This document shows, piece by piece, positions 17,553-25,895 of a DNA stretch of 64,000 bases. The stretch is taken from NCBI GenBank assembly GCA_028820845.1, contig JAPPII010000031.1:1-64000 (forward strand), written 5' to 3'. The stretch is from Candidatus Poribacteria bacterium (GTDB lineage Bacteria; Poribacteria; WGA-4E; WGA-3G). Numbering within the stretch: the stretch's first letter is position 1; every line of letters begins with the position of its first letter. The notes below the pieces were generated by a model that did no database searches, had not been told where the DNA came from, and worked only from the letters and a program-made list of their open reading frames with translations. Made by a program: the position numbers and the translations under genes.

Positions 17553-17583
17553 TTTAGTTCCTTTCAAAATTGCTGAATGCTGT

Positions 17584-20500
17584 TTACGTTTCAACAGTAT
17601 CCCACACCGCGCCTGTGTCAAAATCCGCAGTCGTGATAATATGAATCTGTCGTAAGTCCGAACCTTCAAGCAATGCGCTTTGATTTGTATCGTAGTTAAT
17701 ATCTAACTGCGTGACACCCGGTAACCGTTCATCTGCAAGAATTTCTAACAACTGTGGTGTATCATCCATATCCTCAATAACGTTGCGGAATACAACTGCT
17801 CGCTTACCACTTTGAATAACCCGATAGGTTTGGTCCCCAAAATCAAAACGCAGACGATGCTGAATTGGGAGTCCCTTGAGATAGCAATAGGTTTCCAAAA
17901 CATCTACAAAACCTTCTGTGCTATCTTTTCCGTAAGTGATTCGATTGGAAAATGGGGAACGCATATCCATCATCAGGCGGACATGCTGTTCTTCGGGACG
18001 ATAGAGATATTTAACTGGGAGTTCTGTTTTAGCGTCGTAATCTGGAGGCGAAGTAGTGAGGTTGTCAAGGATGTCTTCATACTGTTCCACCCTCTGATAC
18101 TTGACGATGCCGACGGTGCCATCAATCTTCTTTTTTCCGTCCGGTTTACCAGCTTTCCAATTTTCAGAGAACATAACGCGACGAATCCGTTCTTTCAAGG
18201 TGCTGTCAAAGTAGTCACCCAACTCAACAAGGATAAATTTACGGTTACCATTATCAGTTTTGTTGAGATTAAGGACAGCGTGTCCTGTTGTACCGCTACC
18301 TGCAAAAAAGTCAAGCGCGACTCCTTTACCATCATTTGTAACTGCATAAACGAGTTTTTCATATAAGTCAATAGGATGAGAGTATGGGAAATTTAACCCT
18401 AATGCGTCCAGTTGCATTTTACCTCTTTCACCTGTAGGTAAGACTGAGGATAACTCTCCGACCAGATAGTTTTTCAAATAAATTTTGAGTCTGGGTTGTT
18501 TGGTTTCATCGGAACCGAAAACAATGCGACCTTCATCCAAAAATTTCTGCATGTTTTCCGGAGTTCTACTCCACCCAGTCGCTGGAACAGGACAAGGTTT
18601 ACGAGTGATTGGATGAATCAATGGTTCGTGGAATTTAGGGTCGGTCAGCAAAGCCGGGGCTCCTATACTAACATCCGAAAAAACCTGTCCCGCATCGTCA
18701 ATTTTTGAATAAGCCCTCTCTCCACCACTCAACTCAGGCTTGTTTGAAATCCAAGCTCTAAATTCTTTGCGGCAATCTTCCGTGACACCGCTATGCTGTT
18801 TTATTAATGAGGCAGCCTTTCTAAGAATCGCTTCGCGGTTAGTGGGTATAGCTCTGAGTTTTACAGTTCCTTTAGAATAGCATACAACATATTCATGCTG
18901 TGTGGCTATCGTGTTTGTTCCGAAGACAGGGTTCCTTTTATCCCAAACAATAGTTCCTTGGTTCTTCATGGGTAGGGTACTGAATATTTGAAATAGATTT
19001 TCATATTCGTTTTCATCAATATGGCAGAGAATGCAGCTATCGGATGCCATCAACTGCTCGGCAAGGGACAATCGACTTTGCATCATTGTTAACCAACTGG
19101 AATGCTGATAATCATTTTTGTAAAGGAAACCGCTTGTGTTCGTGTTATAGGGTGGGTCGATGTGGATACATCTTATGGTACCACGGTATTTCTCCAGCAG
19201 TAGGTCTAACGCTTGAAAGTTTTCACTGTTGAGTAACACACCACCAATTTGTGATTCTAAATCGTCAAAAAGTGCAAGAAGTTCGTCAACAAAGGTTTCA
19301 TTAAAATATCGTGTATCTAACGGTAATGTCGGATACAATCCTTCGAGCAACGGCAGCTGCTCTGTAATGTCAATGCCGAAGGTTTCACGCCAGTCTGTGA
19401 GTTGTGCTTCGTTTTCCAGAATTTGTGAGACGAGTGCCTCGCGTTGGACAGTGTTATTTTTTGTTGCCTCTGAGATTTTACCTACAGAGATGAGATAGTC
19501 CGTAGAGACCACCTTTTTCTTCATAAGAAACAGTTGTTTCTGAAAAGTCTCAACAGCAACGAGCAGTGCAATCACTTCATTACTGACGCTGCGAAATGCT
19601 TTTGCTATAGCGAACGCGGGGTTTTCAGGACTCAGGTTCAAAAGCGTATCCAAATCACCAAGTATGGTATTCTGGATATAACGGCGTTGCTCGGTTTTCA
19701 GGAATCTATCCAAATCCTTGTGGATAAAGTAATCGGAATCCATACCGACGAAGAAAGTATTTAGGTTTTTATCGAGCGTGAAAAACCTTTGGACTTTAGG
19801 GCTGATTTTAAGTTTTGCCTGCCGTTCTGCTTTGTTTTTTCCAAGTGCTTTAAAGTCAGGATGGCTTGCTAACTTATCGGCATAATTTTCTAAGTTGATG
19901 TGCAACGCTTTGATGCCTTGTAATCTGCCATCGTTCACTTTGTCGTAAGTGTTTGCGAGGTCCTTAAAGATCGGTTTACCCAGTCCCGCACCTCTCTTGA
20001 CAGATTCGTGGAGATAAATATCCACATCGTTCGTTTCATTAAAAATCTGTGCGCTCATTTCACGGTATATCTCAACTTTTGGTGTTGAAGTCTCTGCCAA
20101 GTGAAGGATAACGCGCCATGTTGGCTCAGTATCGTCAGGTTTGGGAGGATCAATCCTATCAAAGCGAAAGTGTTTGAAATCGTCGCGGTTATTGTTCTGT
20201 GCAATACTGGAACTTGCCCTTCCCTCCAACCGATATTCAATCCGTTTCCCTTCAATCTCAAAGGGAACGCTATTGAAGCCCGTTGCTGTTTTGACGTAGT
20301 AACTATCACGACATTTCCAGTGGAAAAGTGTGTCTGCTCCGTTGTAGTCTGCTTCGTCGGGGTAATCCACCTTATAGAGTGCAGTACTTCTATCGTTATA
20401 GCCGAAGTCACCGTCTCGGTAGTAGCCTTCAAAAAAACTGTGGACATGGTTATAGACGCGGAAGGCAAGTTTAGATTTGAGTTCGTCTAAGTTTGTTTCC

Positions 20501-20850
20501 AATGGAGCAATGAGTTCTTCTTTATCTTCAGTCTGGAGGAAGTCTATCAGCAGCTGGGAATTTTCCTTGATATTCTCAAGCCATTCCCTCTGTCTACGTC
20601 CGCCTTCCTCAGAGACATATTCCCTAACCTCGGTAAGTTGGTTCTCATAAAGTGTATCGGCAACTTCCTCAAGTGCTTCGTTGACTATGCTGGGCAACTT
20701 TTCGTCAATGAATTGATTGACCTCATCGCGCTTAATTTTAAGAATACGGAAAATACCGAAGTCGAGGTCGTTATGGGCGAAGTGAAACATATCACGGAGT
20801 TTCTCGCGGAGGGTATTAAGTGCTTCATTTGTTGCGTTTGATTCAGACAT
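17584..20850 (-). CDS. mod: Type III restriction-modification methyltransferase, Mod subunit (long form)
   Basis: A 1088-residue adenine methyltransferase and specificity subunit. Motif IV is DPPYNT near residue 565; motif I DFFAGSGTTGHAV is near 845, the beta order typical of Mod. The TRD should lie in the roughly 280 residues between. An unusually long N-terminal region of more than 500 residues (rich in charged helices at the start, then a beta-rich part) precedes the catalytic domain, making it clearly larger than the classical 600-700-residue Mod. It is the first gene of the operon; a TTGACA-N17-TAATCT promoter lies at 20892-20920. Confidence 0.92.
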   Translation of the reverse strand: MSESNATNEALNTLREKLRDMFHFAHNDLDFGIFRILKIKRDEVNQFIDEKLPSIVNEALEEVADTLYENQLTEVREYVSEEGGRRQREWLENIKENSQLLIDFLQTEDKEELIAPLETNLDELKSKLAFRVYNHVHSFFEGYYRDGDFGYNDRSTALYKVDYPDEADYNGADTLFHWKCRDSYYVKTATGFNSVPFEIEGKRIEYRLEGRASSSIAQNNNRDDFKHFRFDRIDPPKPDDTEPTWRVILHLAETSTPKVEIYREMSAQIFNETNDVDIYLHESVKRGAGLGKPIFKDLANTYDKVNDGRLQGIKALHINLENYADKLASHPDFKALGKNKAERQAKLKISPKVQRFFTLDKNLNTFFVGMDSDYFIHKDLDRFLKTEQRRYIQNTILGDLDTLLNLSPENPAFAIAKAFRSVSNEVIALLVAVETFQKQLFLMKKKVVSTDYLISVGKISEATKNNTVQREALVSQILENEAQLTDWRETFGIDITEQLPLLEGLYPTLPLDTRYFNETFVDELLALFDDLESQIGGVLLNSENFQALDLLLEKYRGTIRCIHIDPPYNTNTSGFLYKNDYQHSSWLTMMQSRLSLAEQLMASDSCILCHIDENEYENLFQIFSTLPMKNQGTIVWDKRNPVFGTNTIATQHEYVVCYSKGTVKLRAIPTNREAILRKAASLIKQHSGVTEDCRKEFRAWISNKPELSGGERAYSKIDDAGQVFSDVSIGAPALLTDPKFHEPLIHPITRKPCPVPATGWSRTPENMQKFLDEGRIVFGSDETKQPRLKIYLKNYLVGELSSVLPTGERGKMQLDALGLNFPYSHPIDLYEKLVYAVTNDGKGVALDFFAGSGTTGHAVLNLNKTDNGNRKFILVELGDYFDSTLKERIRRVMFSENWKAGKPDGKKKIDGTVGIVKYQRVEQYEDILDNLTTSPPDYDAKTELPVKYLYRPEEQHVRLMMDMRSPFSNRITYGKDSTEGFVDVLETYCYLKGLPIQHRLRFDFGDQTYRVIQSGKRAVVFRNVIEDMDDTPQLLEILADERLPGVTQLDINYDTNQSALLEGSDLRQIHIITTADFDTGAVWDTVET

Positions 20851-20891
20851 TAACGTATTGTCCTTATTTCTATGAAGTCTGTATACTTAAC

Positions 20892-20920
20892 AGATTACAC
20901 GAAATTTTGGAGAATGTCAA
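20892..20920 (-). promoter_or_regulatory. Candidate promoter for the type III R-M operon
   Basis: A perfect TTGACA (20915-20920) and a weaker TAATCT (20892-20897) are 17 bases apart on the minus strand, about 40 bases upstream of the mod start. Confidence 0.45.
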
Positions 20921-20928
20921 GGCGTTTT

Positions 20929-21852
20929 TTAATAGAAAACCCGAACTGAAAACAGCGAAGACTGCGAACCTACGTGTCTCCTACTCACAAAGGCATAGTC
21001 TAACCCGATATTGCCGCGTTGATAGCCGAACCCTGCGGTAAGTCCACTGATAAACCGCCAACCCAACCGAACGGCAAATGCGCCTTGCTTTGTATCATAG
21101 CGGTATTCACCGCCGATAAGCGGCATCCCGTTAGCTACCTCAAAAGCCGCCAATACAGTATCCGATTCTCTGTTTGGTACGTCAATCTCTACAGCAGCCC
21201 CGATACGCCATTCACGTAAGATGGATTCGGTGTAGGCAGCTTCTTCAAGTCGGCGATACGACACATTTGAAAGTAGGTTCGGAAATATCACGCCAACCCG
21301 AACTCTGTCCCTCATAAAAGCCGACTGGACACCGAAGTCTACACCCCAACCGCTGCCCTGTCCCAACGGCATCCGTTCAAGATTAATCGATGTGGTAAAA
21401 TATTTAGCACTCACCCCAATGTTCAATGCTTTCCACAGGCGAGTCGCAGCCGACAGGAGCATAATCCGTTCATAAGAAAGACCTTCTGTATCGCTGGAGC
21501 TGAGGATTGCTGCGCCGAGGGTCTGTCCGTTCTGAATTGGATGCGCGACACCTATGAAACTATAATTGAGCAGACCGTACAGATCAAGATAGCCGATACC
21601 AATTTCCCGAGCCGGTAGTCGTGCCAGCCCCGCTGGATTCCATATCAGTGCGCTGGTATCATCTGTCACCGCTGCATAAGCACCCCCCATTCCCATCGGT
21701 CCTGCCATGAGTTCAATATTCTCAAATGCAGCGTTAGCCGTTCCGATCAACAGAAAAATTAATGTGAACAGAAGGCTCCGGTAAAGTCCACTAACAGAAT
21801 GAGAAGAGTGCGCCGCGTTTTTCGTGTGTCTGTCTCCAGAAATTTTAGACAT
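20929..21852 (-). CDS. PorV/PorQ-like outer-membrane beta-barrel protein
   Basis: A 307-residue exported protein. A signal peptide is visible (LLFTLIFLLIGTANA). The mature start carries GPMGMGGAYAAVTDD followed by SALIWNPAGLA, the plug-region signature of PorV/FadL-related barrels. Alternating strands follow to a terminal aromatic (SVRVFY), as expected for outer-membrane insertion. I chose the ATG at 21852: a promoter at 21869-21897 would start RNA only about ten bases before it, so the message may be almost leaderless, and there is no clear ribosome site. It may serve as a type IX-like or transport channel, but no partner is nearby. Confidence 0.75.
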   Translation of the reverse strand: MSKISGDRHTKNAAHSSHSVSGLYRSLLFTLIFLLIGTANAAFENIELMAGPMGMGGAYAAVTDDTSALIWNPAGLARLPAREIGIGYLDLYGLLNYSFIGVAHPIQNGQTLGAAILSSSDTEGLSYERIMLLSAATRLWKALNIGVSAKYFTTSINLERMPLGQGSGWGVDFGVQSAFMRDRVRVGVIFPNLLSNVSYRRLEEAAYTESILREWRIGAAVEIDVPNRESDTVLAAFEVANGMPLIGGEYRYDTKQGAFAVRLGWRFISGLTAGFGYQRGNIGLDYAFVSRRHVGSQSSLFSVRVFY

Positions 21853-21868
21853 TGGTAAAGTAGAAATT

Positions 21869-21897
21869 ACTTTAACACAAGATAACGGCATTGTCAA
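21869..21897 (-). promoter_or_regulatory. Promoter of the PorV-like gene
   Basis: TTGACA (21892-21897) and TAAAGT (21869-21874) have a 17-base spacing on the minus strand, placing the transcript start about ten bases before the chosen ATG. Confidence 0.5.
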
Positions 21898-21953
21898 TCT
21901 GCGGAAATTCACATCAATCCTAAACGCTACCATCAACAACCTTGCCAATATAT

Positions 21954-22213
21954 CACTAATAGTCTGTCACATCTAAACTGACAGGTCGTTCGTAGTAGGG
22001 AAACCATTCATTGCCCGTTTCTGACGTGCGATAAATCGCACTACTACGAACTGGGGTTTCCCATCATTTGAAAGTTGACAGAACACTAATAGTCTGTCAC
22101 ATCTAAACTGAGAGGCAGTTTGTAGTAGGGAAACCATTCATTGCCCGTTCCTGACGTGCGATAAATCGCACTACTACGAACCGGGGTTTCCCCATCATTT
22201 GAAGGTTGACAGA
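21954..22213. repeat. Tandem pair of a 130-bp repeat
   Basis: Two near-identical copies with period 130 bases begin around 21954 and 22084. Each holds a 64-base core (21988-22051 and 22118-22181) bounded by GTTCGTAGTAG-type and CTACTACGAAC arms, with an inner hairpin GTGCGAT/ATCGCAC. A third copy of the core is at 59115-59178. No coding is seen. Together with the following promoter region it fills the 0.9-kb gap between the PorV-like and LamG genes. Confidence 0.85.
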
Positions 22214-22242
22214 CTACTAATCACTAAAAATCGATTTTTCAC

Positions 22243-22271
22243 TTGACATCAGTTGGTAAAAATAGTATAAT
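22243..22271 (+). promoter_or_regulatory. Full-consensus sigma70-type promoter with no clear gene
   Basis: TTGACA (22243-22248) and TATAAT (22266-22271) with exactly 17 bases between them. The next clear gene is nearly 600 bases away. A 31-codon frame starting GTG at 22295 is possible, but otherwise the transcript has no evident product, so a small RNA or long leader is an alternative. Confidence 0.65.
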
Positions 22272-22504
22272 ATAGTATAAGATTTTCCAAAGAGGTGAAT
22301 ATTGTATCAATCTACAAAGTGCTGGCGCGGAAACCGACACAAGTGTTTTCAGCGGACTATAGAAGTTTCTTATTAACTGCTGATCGCTGACCGCTAACGA
22401 AAAAATGTTACACTTTTCGCCAAATTAATTTTTTCAGAAGAAAAAATTAAACATCAACAAACCCTTACGGCCACTATGTTATTTAACGTTACACGCTACA
22501 CACC

Positions 22505-22528
22505 AAATGTTACACTGGTGTAACATTT
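22505..22528. promoter_or_regulatory. 24-bp palindrome, candidate regulator binding site
   Basis: Arms AAATGTTACAC and GTGTAACATTT (11 bases each) flank TG. The half-site AATGTTACAC recurs at 22404-22413, and a variant ACGTTACAC occurs near 22487, suggesting clustered binding of one factor upstream of the LamG gene. Confidence 0.5.
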
Positions 22529-22654
22529 TTAAGGTGGATCACCTGAAAAACATCCTGCTAAGTTAACACCATATTCACGTTTGTATAATCCTATAAAACC
22601 TCATTCTGACAATGCGCCGCCAAAACATTTACACACCCTCAACTAATGTTCCAT

Positions 22655-22684
22655 TTGACAGGTGCGTATTATACGTGGTATACT
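22655..22684 (+). promoter_or_regulatory. Sigma70-type promoter upstream of the LamG gene
   Basis: TTGACA (22655-22660) and TATACT (22679-22684) with an 18-base spacing. It would give the LamG mRNA a leader of about 170 bases spanning the sigma54-type site. Confidence 0.5.
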
Positions 22685-22802
22685 ATAAAACAAAAATGTG
22701 CATTCGATATTTCAGCCACTCGTAACTGCCCGTTTTCGTGCGAGCTGGTACGAGAATTGTTCGATTTCGTGCAAAATCTCACGTTTGAGAAAGAAAAATA
22801 GA

Positions 22803-22818
22803 TGGCACAGAAATTGCT
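22803..22818 (+). promoter_or_regulatory. Sigma54-type (-24/-12) promoter of the LamG gene
   Basis: TGGCAC, five bases, TTGCT: this agrees with the sigma54 consensus including the invariant GG and GC ten bases apart. Transcription would start near 22829, about 33 bases before the LamG ATG, with GGAGG at 22850-22854 in the leader. Upstream repeats of CGTGC/GTACGAG type at 22735-22790 could be activator sites. Confidence 0.6.
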
Positions 22819-22861
22819 TATCTGTAGTGTGAACTGACAGCGATTTTGAGGAGGAACTGTA

Positions 22862-23659
22862 ATGTTTGTATTTAATAGTGTACGCGTAACGCTCGCAAGT
22901 TTTATAACGGTCTTTTTGTTGATAGCACTGCCGACCCTCGCCGAGATTGACCCGGAAAATATTATGGGGATGTGGCTTTTTGACGAGGGGAAAGGCGGCG
23001 TTGCCGTCGATTCGTCAGATCAAGGAAACGATGGCGAAATTCACGGCGCGAAATGGGTAGACGGAAAATTCGGCAAGGCACTCGAATTGGATGGTGTTGA
23101 CAATTGGGTTGAGGTGCCGCATTCGCAAACCGTCGGCTTCAAAGCAGGCGTATCATTTACAATCACCCTCCATTACAAAGGCACGAAAGTGGGTGGCGCA
23201 CTCGTTGGAAAGAACTATGAAGATACATCACAAGCACTCCCCTGGTATTTACTCTGGGACAATGGCACCAACAATAAGGTAACGCTCTATCTGCGTGATA
23301 GTGCCTCAACGAGTTTCCGAGCAGATGGCACAACCGTTATTGGCGACGACAAATGGCACTTCATCGTGGGTCGCGCCGATGCCGACACAGGTAAATCCTC
23401 AATATGGATAGATGGCACAATGGAAGCCGAAGCAGATTTTAACGAAAAAGACGGTTATGGCACCAGTGATGGCGTGTTCCACATCGGACGGCATTATGAA
23501 CGGTTTACTGCTGGCATCATTGACGATGTCGCCCTCTTTAACGTCGCTTTATCAGAAGAAGATATGGAAGCCATCATGAACAATGGCGTTGAAACCGCTG
23601 CCGCAGTTGACCCTGTAAACAAATTGGCGACGACGTGGAGCAGAATTAAACGCCAATAG
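22862..23659 (+). CDS. Secreted LamG-domain protein with C-terminal KLATTW motif
   Basis: A 265-residue exported protein. Residues 1-27 are a signal peptide (TVFLLIALPTLA). A concanavalin-like LamG/LamGL domain covers about 30-240: MGMWLFDEGKGG, then ALELDGVDNWVEVPHS, GDDKWHFIVGRAD and IIDDVALFNVALSEED are the usual landmarks. Such domains bind carbohydrate or protein surfaces. The last residues NKLATTWSRIKRQ match the ends of three other secreted proteins in this window. A strong GGAGG site and a sigma54-type promoter precede the ATG. The selenoprotein gene follows ten bases downstream, so they may be co-transcribed. Confidence 0.85.
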   Translation: MFVFNSVRVTLASFITVFLLIALPTLAEIDPENIMGMWLFDEGKGGVAVDSSDQGNDGEIHGAKWVDGKFGKALELDGVDNWVEVPHSQTVGFKAGVSFTITLHYKGTKVGGALVGKNYEDTSQALPWYLLWDNGTNNKVTLYLRDSASTSFRADGTTVIGDDKWHFIVGRADADTGKSSIWIDGTMEAEADFNEKDGYGTSDGVFHIGRHYERFTAGIIDDVALFNVALSEEDMEAIMNNGVETAAAVDPVNKLATTWSRIKRQ

Positions 23660-23669
23660 AGGAAAAACA

Positions 23670-24776
23670 ATGAAACAGATACACGTATGTCTCGCTTTAG
23701 CACTCCTGCTATTCGCGGGATTGAATTGCGGGACAGAAAACCCCGTTGAGGAAACAGTAGACCCCGCCACGGTCGAAACACCGACAGGCATATTACGTGG
23801 AGAGGTACAATCCATTGAAGGCGTAGCGATTCAGGTACGTTTACTAAAAGACGGACAACTCTTGACGCAAACTGAGACCGAGGCAACCTACGAACTTGGA
23901 TCGCTTGAAGCCGGGAATTATACTTTGCAAATATCAGCGAAAGGCTACGAAACCACAGAGATTAATGTCACAGCCATCGCTGGACAAACTGTTTCCGTAG
24001 ATAAGGTAACACTTGTGGCGTTGGCGACTCCCGTCTCACACCTACGCGGAATGCTAACCGATGTAGCAAGCGGCGCGCCGATCTCCGACGTACATCTCCA
24101 ACTCACCGATAAAACCGGTAAAACCTACGAAGCACTCACGACAGCAGCGGGCGTTTTTACCTTTGAAAATCTCCCTGTGGAACAAGCCTTCACTTTGAAA
24201 ATTGAACACGCGGATTACGAAAACACCGAAGTGGCTGTGCAACCGATATCTGAAGCTGAGACGTTTGAACTCGACCTCAAACTCATCCCGCTGCCGGAAG
24301 TAGAGGAATTGGATCCCGGTCAAGGTCTGAGCATTGGAAGCCAAGCACCCGATTTTGAATTACCTGATGGCAACGGCAAACTGCACACGCTCGGCGATTA
24401 TATCGGCAATACAAACGTAATGATCGGCTTCTTCCGCGGTGTCTGGTGACCCTTCTGTAGAGATCAACTCGTTGAGTTGCAAAAGAACTATGCAGCGATT
24501 CAAGCCGCTGGTGCAGAAGTCATCGCAATCAGTTCTGATGGCGAAGCCGCAACTAAGCAAAACGCTCAAAACCAAGGGGTCAAGTTCCCGCTCTTGTCCG
24601 ATCCAGACGTGACGACCATTTCTGACTATAACGTCGTCGATCTCTTCAATCCGAGAATAGCTCGTACGTCCTACTATGTTCTCAAGCAGGATGGAACCAT
24701 CACTTGGAAGTCCATTCACAATAAGGCTGATAAAGTCCCAGTGGCACAAATCCTCCAAGAATTAGGTAAACTTTGA
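23670..24776 (+). CDS. Probable selenoprotein: exported CarboxypepD-regulatory repeats plus peroxiredoxin-like domain
   Basis: Read through an in-frame TGA at 24447-24449, this gives 368 residues. A signal sequence with a possible lipobox (LFAGLNC) comes first. Two carboxypeptidase-regulatory-like beta-sandwiches follow (about 38-105 and 115-205). An AhpC/TSA thioredoxin-fold domain begins at GSQAPDFELPDGNGK (about 225) and runs to the end. The TGA is codon 260 in GFFRGVW-U-PFCRDQL, exactly where relatives have the first Cys of WCPYC, so it would encode the redox-active selenocysteine of a U-x-x-C pair. Family-typical sequence continues for 108 residues after it. A fitting hairpin follows (24465-24479). 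The alternative is a nonsense mutation, which I consider less likely. Confidence 0.82.
24465..24479 (+). promoter_or_regulatory. Candidate bacterial SECIS hairpin
   Basis: CAACTC, loop GTT, GAGTTG: a perfect 6-bp stem starting 15 bases after the TGA, with its loop 21 bases after it and a G as first loop base. As I recall the bacterial SECIS consensus (short stem, G in the first loop positions, loop about 16-37 bases from the UGA), this fits. It lies inside coding sequence, as bacterial SECIS elements do. Confidence 0.65.
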
Positions 24777-25894
24777 TGAAACCTCACGATCTCGTTATCG
24801 CAAATATCATCGCCGACAGCCAAGAGGTGAAACACGACCGAGACAAACTGAACCGCCGAGAGTTCTTAAGGCTCGCTGCAGGTGTTGGCAGCATTGGTAC
24901 GCTCAGCACGCTCCCAGCACTTGCCCAGACCCGCAGCGGACAATTACAACCTGAAAACACACAGACAATTCCGCTCACCCCAGTCGTTGAAGCAGTCGGT
25001 AAAGAGGTCTGGAAAGACGACCAACTCGATGAAGATGCAGCGAGTGAACTGGTCGATCAGGCGATGATGAAACTCACCGGACGTTCCTCTGCTAAAGAGG
25101 CATGGCGGGATATCGTCCTCCCTGATGATATTGTCGGCATAAAAATCAACCCGCTCGGTGGTCCCGAACTTAGCACACACGCCATCATCGTTGACAAAAT
25201 CGTTGAGGGATTATACAGTGCAGGTGTCCTCCGCAAACAGGTTATCATCTGGGATCGGTTTGAAGAGCACCTCTTGAACGCCGGTTACCCGATCAGACGA
25301 GATGATACTGAGGTCCGAACCGTCGCTTCCGACACGGAAGGGATTGGATACGACGATGAGGTGTTCTATGAGAGCGAAAAGGACAGTATCACGCGTCGAG
25401 AGAACGGGAGCACTTTTTCTCGATACTCCCGAATCGTCACCGAGATGGTCGATGTGCTGATTAACGTTCCCGTTTTGAAACACCATGAAATGGCAGGAAT
25501 AAGCGGATGTTTAAAGAATCTGGCGTTCGGGAGTGTTGATAACACACGCAGATTTCACGGTAAACCGCTTTACTGCAATCCAGCGATCGGTGAGATTCTG
25601 GAACATAAGGTGATCCGAGAGAAACTGGTTCTCAACATTGTTGACGGCTTAGCCGCATCATTCGACAAAGGACCTACCTATCACGCTGAAAGTACGTGGA
25701 AATATGGAACGCTTTTTGTGAGTGCAGATCCTGTCATCCTCGATGTCCTGGTTCTCCAGACCGTTAACCAAAAACGCGAGGAAATGGAGTTAGACTCTGT
25801 GTCTAAATTTTCCAATCATATCAGTACAGCAAGCGCGCTCGGTTTAGGTACAAATACACTTGATCAAGCGGATCTTCAGAGCATTGAGGTGTAA
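24776..25894 (+). CDS. DUF362 protein with Tat signal
   Basis: A 372-residue protein. The N-terminus holds a twin-arginine export signal (LNRREFLRLAAGVGSIG, ending near PALAQ), after an extended n-region. The body has the DUF362 pattern: VGIKINPLGGPELSTHAIIV, then VDVLINVPVLKHHEMAGISG with following CLKN, and FVSADPVILDVL. DUF362 proteins are uncharacterised and often linked to iron-sulphur or redox functions. Its ATG shares one base with the stop codon of the selenoprotein gene, implying coupled translation and export of both partners to the same compartment. No ferredoxin motif is visible. Confidence 0.8.
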   Translation: MKPHDLVIANIIADSQEVKHDRDKLNRREFLRLAAGVGSIGTLSTLPALAQTRSGQLQPENTQTIPLTPVVEAVGKEVWKDDQLDEDAASELVDQAMMKLTGRSSAKEAWRDIVLPDDIVGIKINPLGGPELSTHAIIVDKIVEGLYSAGVLRKQVIIWDRFEEHLLNAGYPIRRDDTEVRTVASDTEGIGYDDEVFYESEKDSITRRENGSTFSRYSRIVTEMVDVLINVPVLKHHEMAGISGCLKNLAFGSVDNTRRFHGKPLYCNPAIGEILEHKVIREKLVLNIVDGLAASFDKGPTYHAESTWKYGTLFVSADPVILDVLVLQTVNQKREEMELDSVSKFSNHISTASALGLGTNTLDQADLQSIEV

Positions 25895-25895
25895 A

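Noticed and set aside
21954..22213. Tandem repeats as a CRISPR array
   Set aside because: Only two copies with a 130-base period and no unique spacers; no cas genes nearby.
22295..22390. 31-codon frame after a consensus promoter
   Set aside because: It has a poor ribosome site and no recognisable sequence; kept only as a possibility in the findings.
24450..24776. Independent redoxin gene after the TGA
   Set aside because: It would lack the start of the thioredoxin fold and the first active-site residue; no ribosome site precedes any start codon there.
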